Shown: positions 26,095-36,009, counted from the stretch's first letter. The stretch is 64,000 nucleotides of DNA from Nitrospirales bacterium (GCA_029261355.1 JAJDBM010000024.1:248001-312000); one strand, 5' to 3'. Notes: generated by a model from the letters alone, not told the origin. Made by a program: numbers and translations.

Positions 26095-27434
26095 CGTCCA
26101 ATATTGCAGACCGAAAACTCGCACGAGCTCAAAAGCAAGTCGTTATCCTCGAACAAATGATTGAGGACAAGACACGGGAGCTCTTTCTATCACAGGAGGA
26201 TCTTCGTTCAGCCAATGAACACTTTGAAAGCGTTATTCGTTCCATGCAGGACATGTTGATTGTCTTGAAACCTGACGGGATGATTCAGAGCGTCAATGAG
26301 CAAACTACTTCCCTGTTGGGTTATGACAGGGATGATGCTCTTATTGGCCAATCGATCAATATTCTTCTCAATGAAGACACATGTTTCAAGGAGTTAGCAC
26401 GACAGGGAGGAAATACCGACACACCCTTTAGTCAACAGGAGACAGTATTCAAAAACAATACTGGCGACACATTTCCGGTCTTACTCTCAGGTGCACCTCT
26501 AAGAGATAGGAATGGCACATCCTGTGGTCTTGTTTTACTCGCTCTTGATATCCGGGAACGCAAAGTCCTAGAGCAACAACTATTACAAGCCCAGAAAATG
26601 GAGTCGATTGGACAATTGGCCGCTGGCATTGCCCACGAAATCAACACGCCTATTCAGTTTATTGGAGATAACTCCCGATTTCTTCAAGAAGCCTTTTCCG
26701 AGTTACAACCCGTTCTAGACAACGCTGCAACTCTCGTGACAACGACGAATAATGGGCGCGTAACCGCAAACACACTACAGGCCGTAACTGATGCAGTTGA
26801 AGCGGCCGATCTCAGCTACTTAGTCGAAGAAATCCCCAAAGCTGTCGAACAAGTATTAGAAGGCGTAGAGCGAGTTGCCACCATCGTACATGCGATGAAA
26901 GAGTTTTCTCATCCCGGTGTAGAAGGCAAAACTTTGGTCAATATTAATAGCATCATTGAAAGCACAGTCACAGTCTCACGAAACGAATGGAAATATGTGG
27001 CCACCCTCGAGACAGACTTTGCCTCTGCACTCCCACCCGTATCGTGTTTTTCTAGTGCAATTAGTCAAGTCGTACTCAATCTTATCGTGAATGCAGCCCA
27101 TGCGATTGCCGAGGTCATTGAAAGTCAAAACGATCAAATGGGAATGATTCGTATTGGAACATGCGCAAATAATGGATGGATAGAAATACGCATTAGTGAC
27201 ACTGGAAGTGGAATCCCAGAAACTATTCGCAACAAGATTTTCGATCCATTTTTTACAACAAAACAAGTAGGAAAAGGCACCGGACAGGGGCTAGCCCTCG
27301 CTCACTCGGTCATTGTTGAAAAGCACGAAGGCATAATTGACGTTGAATCAGAACCTGGACAAGGCACAACATTTATTATTCGATTACCGATTCAACAAAC
27401 TCAACATTCAGCTTCATTAACAAAAAAATCATGA
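26091..27434 (+). CDS. PAS-domain histidine kinase, H-NOX partner
   Basis: A 447-residue cytoplasmic kinase without membrane segments. It has an N-terminal coiled coil (residues 8-45), a PAS domain (about 45-155), a dimerisation/phosphoacceptor segment with His182 in [12 protein letters not shown], and a HATPase domain with [20 protein letters not shown] and [11 protein letters not shown]. The GTG start overlaps the H-NOX stop (GTGA), indicating translational coupling and probably direct control of autophosphorylation by NO-bound H-NOX. The kinase core is closely related to that of the next gene, so the two arose by duplication. Confidence 0.93.
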   Translation: MTSNIADRKLARAQKQVVILEQMIEDKTRELFLSQEDLRSANEHFESVIRSMQDMLIVLKPDGMIQSVNEQTTSLLGYDRDDALIGQSINILLNEDTCFKELARQGGNTDTPFSQQETVFKNNTGDTFPVLLSGAPLRDRNGTSCGLVLLALDIRERKVLEQQLLQAQKMESIGQLAAGIAHEINTPIQFIGDNSRFLQEAFSELQPVLDNAATLVTTTNNGRVTANTLQAVTDAVEAADLSYLVEEIPKAVEQVLEGVERVATIVHAMKEFSHPGVEGKTLVNINSIIESTVTVSRNEWKYVATLETDFASALPPVSCFSSAISQVVLNLIVNAAHAIAEVIESQNDQMGMIRIGTCANNGWIEIRISDTGSGIPETIRNKIFDPFFTTKQVGKGTGQGLALAHSVIVEKHEGIIDVESEPGQGTTFIIRLPIQQTQHSASLTKKS

Positions 27435-27515
27435 ATTCTTTTACCCTTTCGAGGCACAAATAATTCCTAAAGAATAGAGTCGAGTAAACTGCATTATCCA
27501 GGAGCATAGTACGCA

Positions 27516-29150
27516 ATGAAGACTGAAGAATCCCAACAAGATCGAACGTTTTCTGACGCATTGCCAATTGGAGCATTTGAAGTCAATCAACAAGGTGAAT
27601 GTCTCTATAGCAATCCAACGTTTCAAAATATCCTCGGACGAAGTGATCGTCAAATACTAGAATTTGAGTCATCGAGTAATGAGATGGAAGTCTGGCTCGA
27701 TTGGTTTCACCCTGATGATAAACCCTTATTAGAGGAAAAATGGAAGCTGTTTCAAACCACATTGCAACGAATAGCTATTGAATGTCGTCTCCCCCCTACA
27801 AAATCAGAAAATAAATGGGTCTGCCTCTGCCTCCATGCTATGGGGACAGATACTGAACTACGGTATTTAGGCACGATTGAAGATATTTCTGAACGAAAAT
27901 CAGCAGAAGAGTCCCTACGAAAAGCGCATGAAGACAATGAAGACATCCTCTCCGCCATTTCTGCAATCCTAATAGGAATTGACAAACAGGGTCGGGTCAG
28001 AAAATGGAACCCCGTAGCCGAAACAACATTCGGTCTTTTATTTTCTGGTGTGAAAGGACAACCACTTCAATTATGTGGGCTCAAGTGGGATTGGGAGCAA
28101 GTGACCAATGCTGTCAAAGATTGCCAAGGAACCGCGACCTCAATATACCTTGATAATCTGGCCTATCACCGTCCTGATGGTACGGAAGGATTCGTTGCCT
28201 TAACCCTGAACCCTATGGTGACAGAAGATGCAAGCAAAGGGGTCAAGGGAATACTCATATTAGGAAAAGACATCACTGAAAAACGACGGCTAGAACGTCA
28301 ACTCTTGCAAGCTCAAAAGCTTGAGTCGATCGGGCAACTCGCAGCCGGTGTCGCACATGAAATCAACACCCCTATTCAATTCTTAGGAGATAATACACGA
28401 TTCCTTGATGAAGCCTTTGCAGATCTAAAAACTGTCATCGACGCATGTAGCAATTATATCAATTGCCACTTAGAAAAAGATGCCAGTGACACACAAGGGC
28501 TCTTACTTCAAAAAGCCATGGAAGAAGCAGATGTTAACTATTTAACAGAAGAAATCCCCCGAGCCATTTCCCAATCAATGGAAGGCATTGAACGCGTTGC
28601 GGCAATCGTGCGCGCGATGAAAGAGTTTTCTCACCCTGGAGTCGAAGGGAAAACGACCATTGATCTCAATAACGCCATTAACAGTACGATTACAATTTCG
28701 CAAAACGAATGGAAGTACATCGCTGATATCAAAACCGACTATGACTCCCAACTTCCGATGGTGTCCTGCCATGTGGGAGAGTTAAACCAAGTGTTCCTCA
28801 ATCTCATCATTAATGCCACCCATGCTATCGGTGACGTCCTCGGACCAAACAGTACGTCTAAAGGTGAAATTACCATTCAAACCCGTAACCTACCGGAATG
28901 GATTGAAGTGCGGATTTCAGACACGGGCGCAGGAATTCCCGAAGACGTTCGCAATAAAATTTTTGATCCGTTTTTCACCACAAAACAAGTCGGCAAAGGC
29001 ACAGGGCAAGGACTAGCCATCACACATTCCGTCATAGTCGAAAAGCACGAAGGCACAATTACATTTGAAACTGAGTTGGGACAAGGAACTACGTTTATCA
29101 TCCAACTACCGAAGCCAGCAAGTGATTCCAGCAAAACTCAGGACATTTAA
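27516..29150 (+). CDS. Dual-PAS histidine kinase
   Basis: A 544-residue soluble kinase with two PAS domains (about residues 10-130 and 140-262), a phosphoacceptor His281 in [12 protein letters not shown] and a HATPase domain with NLIINATHAI, ISDTGAGIPE and GTGQGLAITHS. The core from [13 protein letters not shown] to the end is strikingly similar to the preceding kinase, but the sensor part differs, so the pair may integrate NO with a second intracellular cue. The 81-base gap to the upstream gene suggests the same operon. Confidence 0.93.
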   Translation: MKTEESQQDRTFSDALPIGAFEVNQQGECLYSNPTFQNILGRSDRQILEFESSSNEMEVWLDWFHPDDKPLLEEKWKLFQTTLQRIAIECRLPPTKSENKWVCLCLHAMGTDTELRYLGTIEDISERKSAEESLRKAHEDNEDILSAISAILIGIDKQGRVRKWNPVAETTFGLLFSGVKGQPLQLCGLKWDWEQVTNAVKDCQGTATSIYLDNLAYHRPDGTEGFVALTLNPMVTEDASKGVKGILILGKDITEKRRLERQLLQAQKLESIGQLAAGVAHEINTPIQFLGDNTRFLDEAFADLKTVIDACSNYINCHLEKDASDTQGLLLQKAMEEADVNYLTEEIPRAISQSMEGIERVAAIVRAMKEFSHPGVEGKTTIDLNNAINSTITISQNEWKYIADIKTDYDSQLPMVSCHVGELNQVFLNLIINATHAIGDVLGPNSTSKGEITIQTRNLPEWIEVRISDTGAGIPEDVRNKIFDPFFTTKQVGKGTGQGLAITHSVIVEKHEGTITFETELGQGTTFIIQLPKPASDSSKTQDI

Positions 29151-29243
29151 TTGCTAAAACCCAGTTCGATTAACCAAAGTGAGTCAGGCACACGAAGTCG
29201 AGATCAAGATAAGATTTAGACCTCATCAAAAGGGAGATTCAAG

Positions 29244-30434
29244 ATGGCCCCTATAAAACGAAAAATAATATTTGTAGACGATGAACCCAATGTTTTACAG
29301 GGCCTTCGTCGAATGCTCCGGAGTATGAGAGCAAAGTGGGATATGACATTTGCAGAAGGTCCACAAGCAGCCCTAGAAATCTTAAAATCAATGCCACATG
29401 ATGTCATTGTCTCGGACATGCGGATGCCCGGAATGGATGGAGCTCAATTACTGAGAGAAGTGAAGACTCACTATCCGACCATGGTGCGGATCATTCTGTC
29501 CGGTCAATCAGAACAAGAAAAAATTCTTCGAGCCATTGGCCCGACCCATCGATATTTATCCAAACCTTGTGATCCTGATGTCATCAAGCTCACCATTGAA
29601 TCATCATGTAATCTTCGAGAATCGATCCAAGACCCAATTCTCCTAAAAGTCATTTCGGATACAGAAACACTTCCTAGCCTCCCTGGTATCTACCAGGAAA
29701 TCATGTCAGCAATGGAAGATGAAACATCTTCTCTGAAAAGTATCGGAACAATTTTATCAAGAGACATGGCTATGACGGCAAAAGTTCTTCATGTTGCGAA
29801 CTCAGCCTTTTATGGCCAGCATCACCATGTCTCAAGCGCCGAACAAGCAGTCGCGTTACTTGGCGTAGACACCATGCGAGCCCTTGTCCTCCAGGCACAT
29901 ATTTTTTCAACATTTGACTGGGAAAAACTCCAAAAATTTTCCATCGAAAAAATTTGGAACCACAGCATTACCAGTGCCTCATTTGCTCGTATGATTGCGG
30001 CCGAAGAAACAACTGACCAATGGGTGATCGAAGACAGCTTTGCATCTGGGCTGTTACATGACATCGGCAAACTTGTGTTAGCTACCAATTTCCCGTCTCA
30101 ATATGAGGAAGTACTCACACTTGCTCAAACAGAAAATATCGAGGATTGGGAAGCTGAAAAAACGATACTCAACACCACTCATATGGCCATTGGGGCACAC
30201 TTACTAGACCTATGGGGACTCCCTGATTCTATCCTGGAAGCACTGGCATTCCATCATCATCCAGGAACGGTCGGACATCACAGCTTTACGCCTCTTACTG
30301 CTGTGCATATCGCTGACACGCTTGATAAAAAAGGAGAACTAAGTACTGATAAAAGTAAAGAGGGGACAGTTGATTTTCCCTATCTCGAGAGTCTCGGGCT
30401 CACAGAACGAATTCATCAATGGAGTGCGGTTTAA
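29244..30434 (+). CDS. Response regulator with HDOD output domain
   Basis: A 396-residue protein: receiver domain at residues 7-120 (acid pocket VDDEP, phosphoacceptor Asp58 in IVSDMRMPG, Lys in YLSKPC) and an HDOD domain from about 130 to 335 (TLPSLPGIYQEIM, AKVLHVANSAFYG, SGLLHDIGKLVLA). HDOD proteins are usually scaffolds in signalling rather than proven phosphodiesterases, although here an HD pair is kept. AAAAGGGAG precedes the ATG. It is the likely first output of the two kinases. Confidence 0.92.
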   Translation: MAPIKRKIIFVDDEPNVLQGLRRMLRSMRAKWDMTFAEGPQAALEILKSMPHDVIVSDMRMPGMDGAQLLREVKTHYPTMVRIILSGQSEQEKILRAIGPTHRYLSKPCDPDVIKLTIESSCNLRESIQDPILLKVISDTETLPSLPGIYQEIMSAMEDETSSLKSIGTILSRDMAMTAKVLHVANSAFYGQHHHVSSAEQAVALLGVDTMRALVLQAHIFSTFDWEKLQKFSIEKIWNHSITSASFARMIAAEETTDQWVIEDSFASGLLHDIGKLVLATNFPSQYEEVLTLAQTENIEDWEAEKTILNTTHMAIGAHLLDLWGLPDSILEALAFHHHPGTVGHHSFTPLTAVHIADTLDKKGELSTDKSKEGTVDFPYLESLGLTERIHQWSAV

Positions 30435-30468
30435 TCAATACATCTCGACTGAAGGAAGGAATATCAGC

Positions 30469-31629
30469 ATGTCCACGATCACAGATAAAATTCTATTCGT
30501 AGATGATGAGTCAAATGTGCTTGAAGGTATTCAACGACAGCTGCGAAAAAATTTCACAATAGAAACGGCGTTAGGCCCGGAGAAGGGACTTCAAACGATT
30601 GAGGAGCATGGACCATATGCCGTCGTCGTAAGCGACATGCGTATGCCGAAAATGACAGGAGTGGAGTTTTTGTCGAGTGTTCAACTCAGCTCTCCTGATA
30701 GTGTTCGAATGATGCTCACCGGAAATGCAGATTTGCAGACGGCCATCGATGCCGTCAACGATGGACAGATCTTTCGCTTCCTGACTAAGCCGTGCCCACC
30801 TGAATCACTCACAAAAGCCCTACAATCAGGCCTTCAACAACATCGCCTCCTGCAAGGGGAAAAAGAACTCCTTGAACAAACCTTGCGTGGAAGCGTTCAA
30901 GCCCTCACAGATGTCTTAGGCTTGGTAAATCCCGAAGCATTTGGCCGATCGTCACGCGTTTCTCGATACGTCAAGAACATGGCGATTCATCTTGGCGTAT
31001 CCGACGTCTGGCAGTATGAAATGGCTGCGATGCTTTCCCAAATCGGATGCATCATCTTACCCGACGGTGTGTTAAAAAAAGTCTACGACGGACAAGTGTT
31101 GGAAGGTGAAGAGTCTCAACTGTTTGCGCAGCATCCACTCATTGCTTCTGATATTCTAGGGAGAATTCCTCGCATGGAAGAAGTCTCATCCATGATCGCT
31201 TTTCAGGAGAAACATTTTGACGGAACTGGACTTCCCCACGAAGCCTTAAACGGAGAAGCTATCCCCCTGGCGTCTCGGCTCCTTAAGGTCGCGCTGGATT
31301 TTGATGCCTTAGACTCTGCAGGAATCGACAAAATTCAAGCATTTGAAGAATTAAAGTCCCGATCAGGATGGTATGATCCTGCCGCTTTGGAAGCGTTAAA
31401 GATTGCCTTCGCTACTGAAATTGGCTATGAAGAAAAAATGCTCAAATTCATGGAACTTCGTGAAGGTATGGTGTTTGCGGAAGAACTTCGTGGCACCAAC
31501 GACCTGTTATTAATCGCGAAAGGTCAAGCTATTTCTCAAACGCATATTGCTCGCATTGAAAATTATGTTCGCATGGGTCACGTGAAGGAACCGCTCAAGA
31601 TGCTCGTACCCCAAAGTCCTGCATCATAA
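30469..31629 (+). CDS. Response regulator with degenerate HD-GYP domain
   Basis: A 386-residue protein with a receiver (Asp56 in VVSDMRMPK, Lys in FLTKPC) and an HD-GYP-like domain from about 135 to 300. The metal-binding HD of AxLLHDIGK is replaced by Ser190-Gln191 (AAMLSQIGC), and GYP is GLP (HFDGTGLP), so c-di-GMP hydrolysis is unlikely. A catalytically dead HD-GYP receiver protein (HnoD) acts as an allosteric regulator in the Shewanella H-NOX network. The ATG at 30469 is preceded by GAAGGAAGGA; a longer in-frame start at 30370 lies inside the previous gene. Confidence 0.9.
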   Translation: MSTITDKILFVDDESNVLEGIQRQLRKNFTIETALGPEKGLQTIEEHGPYAVVVSDMRMPKMTGVEFLSSVQLSSPDSVRMMLTGNADLQTAIDAVNDGQIFRFLTKPCPPESLTKALQSGLQQHRLLQGEKELLEQTLRGSVQALTDVLGLVNPEAFGRSSRVSRYVKNMAIHLGVSDVWQYEMAAMLSQIGCIILPDGVLKKVYDGQVLEGEESQLFAQHPLIASDILGRIPRMEEVSSMIAFQEKHFDGTGLPHEALNGEAIPLASRLLKVALDFDALDSAGIDKIQAFEELKSRSGWYDPAALEALKIAFATEIGYEEKMLKFMELREGMVFAEELRGTNDLLLIAKGQAISQTHIARIENYVRMGHVKEPLKMLVPQSPAS

Positions 31630-31673
31630 AAAAGATTGAATGCCCCATCATTGGCCGTGAAGATTCGAAGGTT

Positions 31674-33050
31674 ATGACACCAAAGCCGAAAGTGCTATTC
31701 GTAGACGATGAGCCCGCAGTCGTCGATGGACTCATTCGTGCCATTCGACAAGAGTCCTTTGAGACCTTTGCTGCTCACTCAGCACAAGAGGCGTTGGATT
31801 TCCTCAAAAATCAGAAAGTTGATGCCATTGTCGCTGACCAGTATATGCCCGGCATGTCAGGGTTGGAGCTACTTCAACATGTAGCCCAACAATATCCTCA
31901 GACTCTACGCCTTATCTTAACTGGCCATCAGGATCTCGCATTGGCCCATCAAGCGATTCAAACCGAAACAGTCTTTCGATTTTTCACTAAACCATGTCAC
32001 CCCTTCGATCTCGCCATAAGTATGAGGCAAGGCCTACACCAAAAGATGTTAGAACAACAAAATCACAATCTGAAACAAGCCATCAACTCTCCACGATCTT
32101 CACGCCTCTTAGATGCTCATTCGGCAACCGTGCGGTCTCTTAGCAAGCAAGTCGAACGGATCACAGATTTGGACTCAACAGTATTGATTACTGGAGAAAG
32201 TGGGACAGGAAAAACAAGTATAGCCCGAATGATTCACGAATCTAGCCACCGATCAGCCCATCCATTCGTCACCGTGAATTGTGCAGCACTACCTCGAGAC
32301 CTTGTCGAATCGGAATTATTCGGGCATGAACGTGGAGCCTTCACAGGAGCCATATCAACGAGACCAGGAAGAATCGAATTGGCAGAACATGGGACGTTGT
32401 TTTTAGACGAAATTGGGGATATGCCCCTCGAACTACAACCGAAACTACTCACGTTTTTGGATGATCGTCGTGTACAGCGGATTGGCGGTAAAGAAAGTCG
32501 GGTGATCAATGTTCGCGTCATTGCCGCGACCAACCAGAACTTAGCTGAGCATTGCCAATCTCGAAGTTTTCGAGAAGACCTCTACTTTCGCCTCAATGTT
32601 TTTACCTTACATATCCCTCCTCTACGCATTCGGAAAAAAGATCTTGGAGAACTCATAGATCAGACTCTCATAAGGATTGCACAATCTCGCAACCATGAAC
32701 TGTATTCGCTCTCCCAAGAGGCACGACAGGCTCTTTTTGACTATCCATGGCCAGGCAATATACGCGAGCTAGAAAATACCCTTGAGCGTTCGTCAGCCTT
32801 TTGTGATGCTGGACAGATCATCTATCCTGACCTTGCATTGCCACAACAATGCCAGAATTTAAGTGATTCTTCAGAGTCCGAACCTTTTTCGACTAAAGGT
32901 AAGACTCTCGCTCAATTGGAAAGTGAAGCCCTATTACATGCACTGGACATATGCCAGGGAAATAAAGCTGCGGCAGCGCGTCAATTAGGTATCAGCGAAA
33001 AAAGTGTCTACAATAAACTAAAGCGTCTCCACTCAACGCCTACCCTGTAA
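31674..33050 (+). CDS. Sigma54-dependent response regulator (NtrC family)
   Basis: A 458-residue activator: receiver (Asp55 in IVADQYMPG, Lys in FFTKPC), AAA+ domain with Walker A GESGTGKTS, the sigma54-contact loop GAFTGA, Walker B TLFLDEIGDMP and arginine finger region, and a C-terminal Fis-type HTH (GNKAAAARQLGISEKSVYNK). It should activate transcription by RpoN holoenzyme when phosphorylated, probably by one of the two upstream kinases. A sigma54-like element lies about 160 bases beyond its stop, a candidate target. Confidence 0.94.
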   Translation: MTPKPKVLFVDDEPAVVDGLIRAIRQESFETFAAHSAQEALDFLKNQKVDAIVADQYMPGMSGLELLQHVAQQYPQTLRLILTGHQDLALAHQAIQTETVFRFFTKPCHPFDLAISMRQGLHQKMLEQQNHNLKQAINSPRSSRLLDAHSATVRSLSKQVERITDLDSTVLITGESGTGKTSIARMIHESSHRSAHPFVTVNCAALPRDLVESELFGHERGAFTGAISTRPGRIELAEHGTLFLDEIGDMPLELQPKLLTFLDDRRVQRIGGKESRVINVRVIAATNQNLAEHCQSRSFREDLYFRLNVFTLHIPPLRIRKKDLGELIDQTLIRIAQSRNHELYSLSQEARQALFDYPWPGNIRELENTLERSSAFCDAGQIIYPDLALPQQCQNLSDSSESEPFSTKGKTLAQLESEALLHALDICQGNKAAAARQLGISEKSVYNKLKRLHSTPTL

Positions 33051-33209
33051 ATATTCCCGGCCTATTTCTAGTCACTCCTATAAATTTTACAGATACTCAG
33101 ATCACCCTAACCTTGTGGAGTTCACGCACGAGATAGTGATTCTTCGCTGTTTATGGAGATTGTCTGAGGTTTTCAACATAATACCTTTAACGGTCTCTGG
33201 TGAGTCCTG

Positions 33210-33225
33210 TGGTACAAGTTGTGCT
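33210..33225 (+). promoter_or_regulatory. Candidate sigma54 (-24/-12) promoter
   Basis: TGGTACAAGTTGTGCT keeps the invariant GG and GC separated by exactly 10 bases and matches TGGYAC at -24; the -12 box reads GTGCT where TTGCW is the consensus. It lies 63 bases upstream of the small ORF at 33288 and directly downstream of an NtrC-type activator gene. Confidence 0.55.
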
Positions 33226-33287
33226 CCTTCTCAATGTCATAAAGAAAATATTATTACGACCGATTTCATATAGGGAGCACCATTTAT

Positions 33288-33542
33288 ATGGGGACACAGC
33301 TCGAAGGTCAATTTATTCACAACAATGAGAATGCATCGAGTCAAAAGATCGATCAACTAGGCAAGGAACTTCGATCTAGCCCTCCCGGGATTTCGTTTTT
33401 TTCGATTCAACTTAGACCAAACCTACCTCCAATAAAGATTCAGAATATCGAATTATGGAGCGGTGACCACCTGAAAGCCATAACACATGCACAATTCTTT
33501 ACAGAATCCGCCTGCGCTGGGAACTCTGAAGTGGTCATGTAG
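33288..33542 (+). CDS. Small hypothetical protein downstream of sigma54-like promoter
   Basis: An 84-residue frame beginning MGTQLEGQFIHNNENASSQK, with AGGGAG about ten bases before the ATG. It is hydrophilic, without signal peptide or membrane segment, and I recognise no family. It is the only frame following the -24/-12 element before the next response regulator, so it may be a dedicated output of the NtrC-type activator. Small size and lack of homology recollection keep confidence moderate. Confidence 0.5.
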   Translation: MGTQLEGQFIHNNENASSQKIDQLGKELRSSPPGISFFSIQLRPNLPPIKIQNIELWSGDHLKAITHAQFFTESACAGNSEVVM

Positions 33543-33714
33543 GGTCGTGAGTGAGCAACCAATAACTGTCAGTCCCGGCAACCGGACCTCACCAATACAT
33601 GTATTGTGCACTACTCATAAAAACAATGATCTTTTGACTATTTAACCTAACACGCACAACGGCAGAAATTTCCTGAAACCCTTCTTTCTAACATTGGTTT
33701 ATTGGAGGTTCTCT

Positions 33715-34743
33715 ATGAAAATGAATACTCAGGACACGATTCTATTTGTGGATGACGAATCACACGTACTCGATGGGATTCAACGTCAATTACGAGGAAA
33801 GTTTCGCATCGAAACTTCAATCGGTGCTGAGGAAGCACTCCGTCTCGTTCAAGATAGAGACCCATTCGCTCTCGTGGTGAGTGACATGCAGATGCCAGGA
33901 ATAAGCGGAATGGACTTTCTCAGTCGCCTACGATATTCCTCACCCCAGACAGTGAGAGTCATGTTAACAGGAAATGCCGATATGCAAACGGCCATCGATG
34001 CAGTGAACGACGGGCACTTATTTCGGTTTCTGACAAAACCTTGTTCGCCTAATGATCTCTCTCAATGTCTTGAAGCAGGACTTGAGTACTATCGATTTCG
34101 AAAAACACAAGATGAGTTTTCAAAGCATAATGTGGAAGGATTCATCAAAACACTCTTGGAAATTCTTGCCCTCACCAACCCAGAGGCATTCGATCGCTCC
34201 CAACGAATTCGAACTTATGTCAAGCAAATCTCTGAGACTATAGGGATGAGAGAGGTAGATGTACTTGAGACAGCGGCCCAATTGTCACAAATTGGCTGTC
34301 TCGTGCACCCGACTCAAAGTATTCAACAATCTGGAGAGCTTGAAGACATGACGACTAATCTAATTCGTGAGCATGAACCTGATTCAGTGGCTGGTGAGAC
34401 CTTGCTTCGTCATATTCCTAGCCTAGGAGAAATCGCTAAGACCATCTCGTATCAAACTAAGCATTTCGATGGCTCTGGTTATCCAAAAGATTGGCGTTCG
34501 GGTTCTGACATTCCTTTGGGCGCACGGATACTAAAAGTGGCCTTAGACTTTGATTCCTTAGTCTTCAGTGGAATGAATAAAGCTCAGGCTTTCCATGAAC
34601 TAACAAGACGCAACGGACGCTATGACCCAGTTATCCTAGGGGCTTTTCATCAGGCGCATAGTATGGTTCAAGGGAGACAAGAGCCGCACAAAACACATTC
34701 AAGTGAAACCATCCCCGCTCAACAAAATTCACAGCAACACTAG
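33715..34743 (+). CDS. Second response regulator with degenerate HD-GYP domain
   Basis: A 342-residue paralogue of the protein at 30469: receiver with Asp57 (VVSDMQMPG) and FLTKPC, then an HD-GYP-like domain in which the HD is again replaced by Ser191-Gln192 (AAQLSQIGC) although GSGYP is retained. It lacks the C-terminal 50 or so residues of the first paralogue and ends in a polar tail. GGAGG lies 6 bases before the ATG at 33715. Shared identical changes show that loss of the catalytic HD preceded duplication. Confidence 0.88.
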   Translation: MKMNTQDTILFVDDESHVLDGIQRQLRGKFRIETSIGAEEALRLVQDRDPFALVVSDMQMPGISGMDFLSRLRYSSPQTVRVMLTGNADMQTAIDAVNDGHLFRFLTKPCSPNDLSQCLEAGLEYYRFRKTQDEFSKHNVEGFIKTLLEILALTNPEAFDRSQRIRTYVKQISETIGMREVDVLETAAQLSQIGCLVHPTQSIQQSGELEDMTTNLIREHEPDSVAGETLLRHIPSLGEIAKTISYQTKHFDGSGYPKDWRSGSDIPLGARILKVALDFDSLVFSGMNKAQAFHELTRRNGRYDPVILGAFHQAHSMVQGRQEPHKTHSSETIPAQQNSQQH

Positions 34744-34868
34744 GAAGTGAGAATCTGCGGCCGAAACTCGTCCATACCTAAATCCTAGCAACTCAACTAC
34801 CGCAAAGTTCAACAGCTCAAGGAAGATAAAGGCCGACTATTGGAATATACAAACTTCCGCCACCAAGT

Positions 34869-35483
34869 CTATCGAGGCATCACAGGAAAACCTTCCATCT
34901 GTGGTCCTCCCGAGACACCTCCGGAAACGATAAAGGCCATCACCTCTGAGCTGTCAGCATCCAATGGTCGCACTTGGTCCTTGGGAAACACCAAGAGATT
35001 ACCGGCGAAGTTGTAGGATTGTGGAAAATATACTGCCACATGGTCCAGGAGACCTAAAAACTCCATGTTACTCCTCGTCACAAATCCTACGGCCTCAGCA
35101 TGTCCATTCGGCGTGAGGGTCACCATCACAGGTTGATCAAACCGCTTTTTCTCGCCCATGAAGGCAGCAATGAGATCTTTGAGTGACGTATAAAGCAGTT
35201 TGACGAACGGTGCCTTGGTGAGCATTCTCTCAACAAAATCAAAGACTTTTTGCACAAACACATTTGAGGCAAATCGACCAGTCAACGCAATTAGTCCAAT
35301 GGTCACAAAAAAGCCAACCCCTGGAATTGGGATATTAAGCCACCCATCAATTTTCTCAAAAAGAAAGAAGGTGACCGAAATCGTCACCACCACCGGAACT
35401 AAAATGAGGAGCCCCTCTAAGAAGTTCCTGGCTAAATCGTTCATCGTGATATTTTTCCAAAACGCTGGCCTATCCCATTTCAT
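34869..35483 (-). CDS. DUF502 family membrane protein
   Basis: A 204-residue inner-membrane protein of the DUF502 family: two hydrophobic helices (FLEGLLILVPVVVTISVTFF and GVGFFVTIGLIALTGRFASN), followed by the family's soluble C-terminal half with KAPFVKLLYTSLKDLI, FDQPVMVTLTPNG and NLLVFPKDQVRPLDADSSE. Function of the family is not established; plant members are linked to vesicle or membrane traffic. It stands alone, and a decayed copy of its C-terminal half lies at 23641-23925. Confidence 0.9.
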   Translation of the reverse strand: MKWDRPAFWKNITMNDLARNFLEGLLILVPVVVTISVTFFLFEKIDGWLNIPIPGVGFFVTIGLIALTGRFASNVFVQKVFDFVERMLTKAPFVKLLYTSLKDLIAAFMGEKKRFDQPVMVTLTPNGHAEAVGFVTRSNMEFLGLLDHVAVYFPQSYNFAGNLLVFPKDQVRPLDADSSEVMAFIVSGGVSGGPQMEGFPVMPR

Positions 35484-35742
35484 GAGTTTTCACCCTCCAC
35501 ACGTGAATGATACGTCCAAGATTCGTTTTATGGCAGATTGTGCACAATATGCTCGGATTCATACCTAAATTGCCTTCTTTTTAAAGACTCTAACGAACGA
35601 AACTAATTGATACAAGCCGCTACTTGCCTTGCCTATCATCAATCCAATCCAGAGGTTACAGGCAAGGAAGTGATGCGATACAATAGGAGAACGTCAATCA
35701 CAAGCAGAAATGATGCCGAGAACATTCAGAAGGGAATCAATT

Positions 35743-36009
35743 ATGGCCACGAGCGGAGCAAGTCCAGGACAATCATCATCTCAATCAGGCGATTCAGCAG
35801 CGGAAACAGAAATCCTCAATGTCGTCGTCCAACGCGAAGGACAAAAAGTCAGCACGAAGTGGGGACTTCACCCAAATTTAAAAGATGAACTGAAACCCGA
35901 AGAATGGAAAGAACTCACGGAAATTATGGGCAAAGTGACCACCCTCATTGGGGACCGCTTCTCCCAAGTGCTCGGTCAAGCAGAAGAAGGGCCAGCGGGA
36001 AATGCGTAA
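35743..36009 (+). CDS. Small acidic hypothetical protein
   Basis: An 88-residue protein from the ATG at 35743, supported by AGAAGGGA 7 bases upstream; an earlier ATG at 35710 has no such site. The N-terminus is Ser/Gly/Gln-rich and probably disordered (MATSGASPGQSSSQSGD). The rest is beta- then helix-like (LNVVVQREGQKVSTKWGLHP; WKELTEIMGKVTTLIGDRF). No family is recognised. It is convergent with the SUMF1-type gene. Confidence 0.65.
   Translation: MATSGASPGQSSSQSGDSAAETEILNVVVQREGQKVSTKWGLHPNLKDELKPEEWKELTEIMGKVTTLIGDRFSQVLGQAEEGPAGNA

Noticed and set aside
26091-29150. The two kinase genes as one gene split by frameshift
   Set aside because: Each has its own complete phosphoacceptor and ATPase core and its own start, so they are tandem paralogues.
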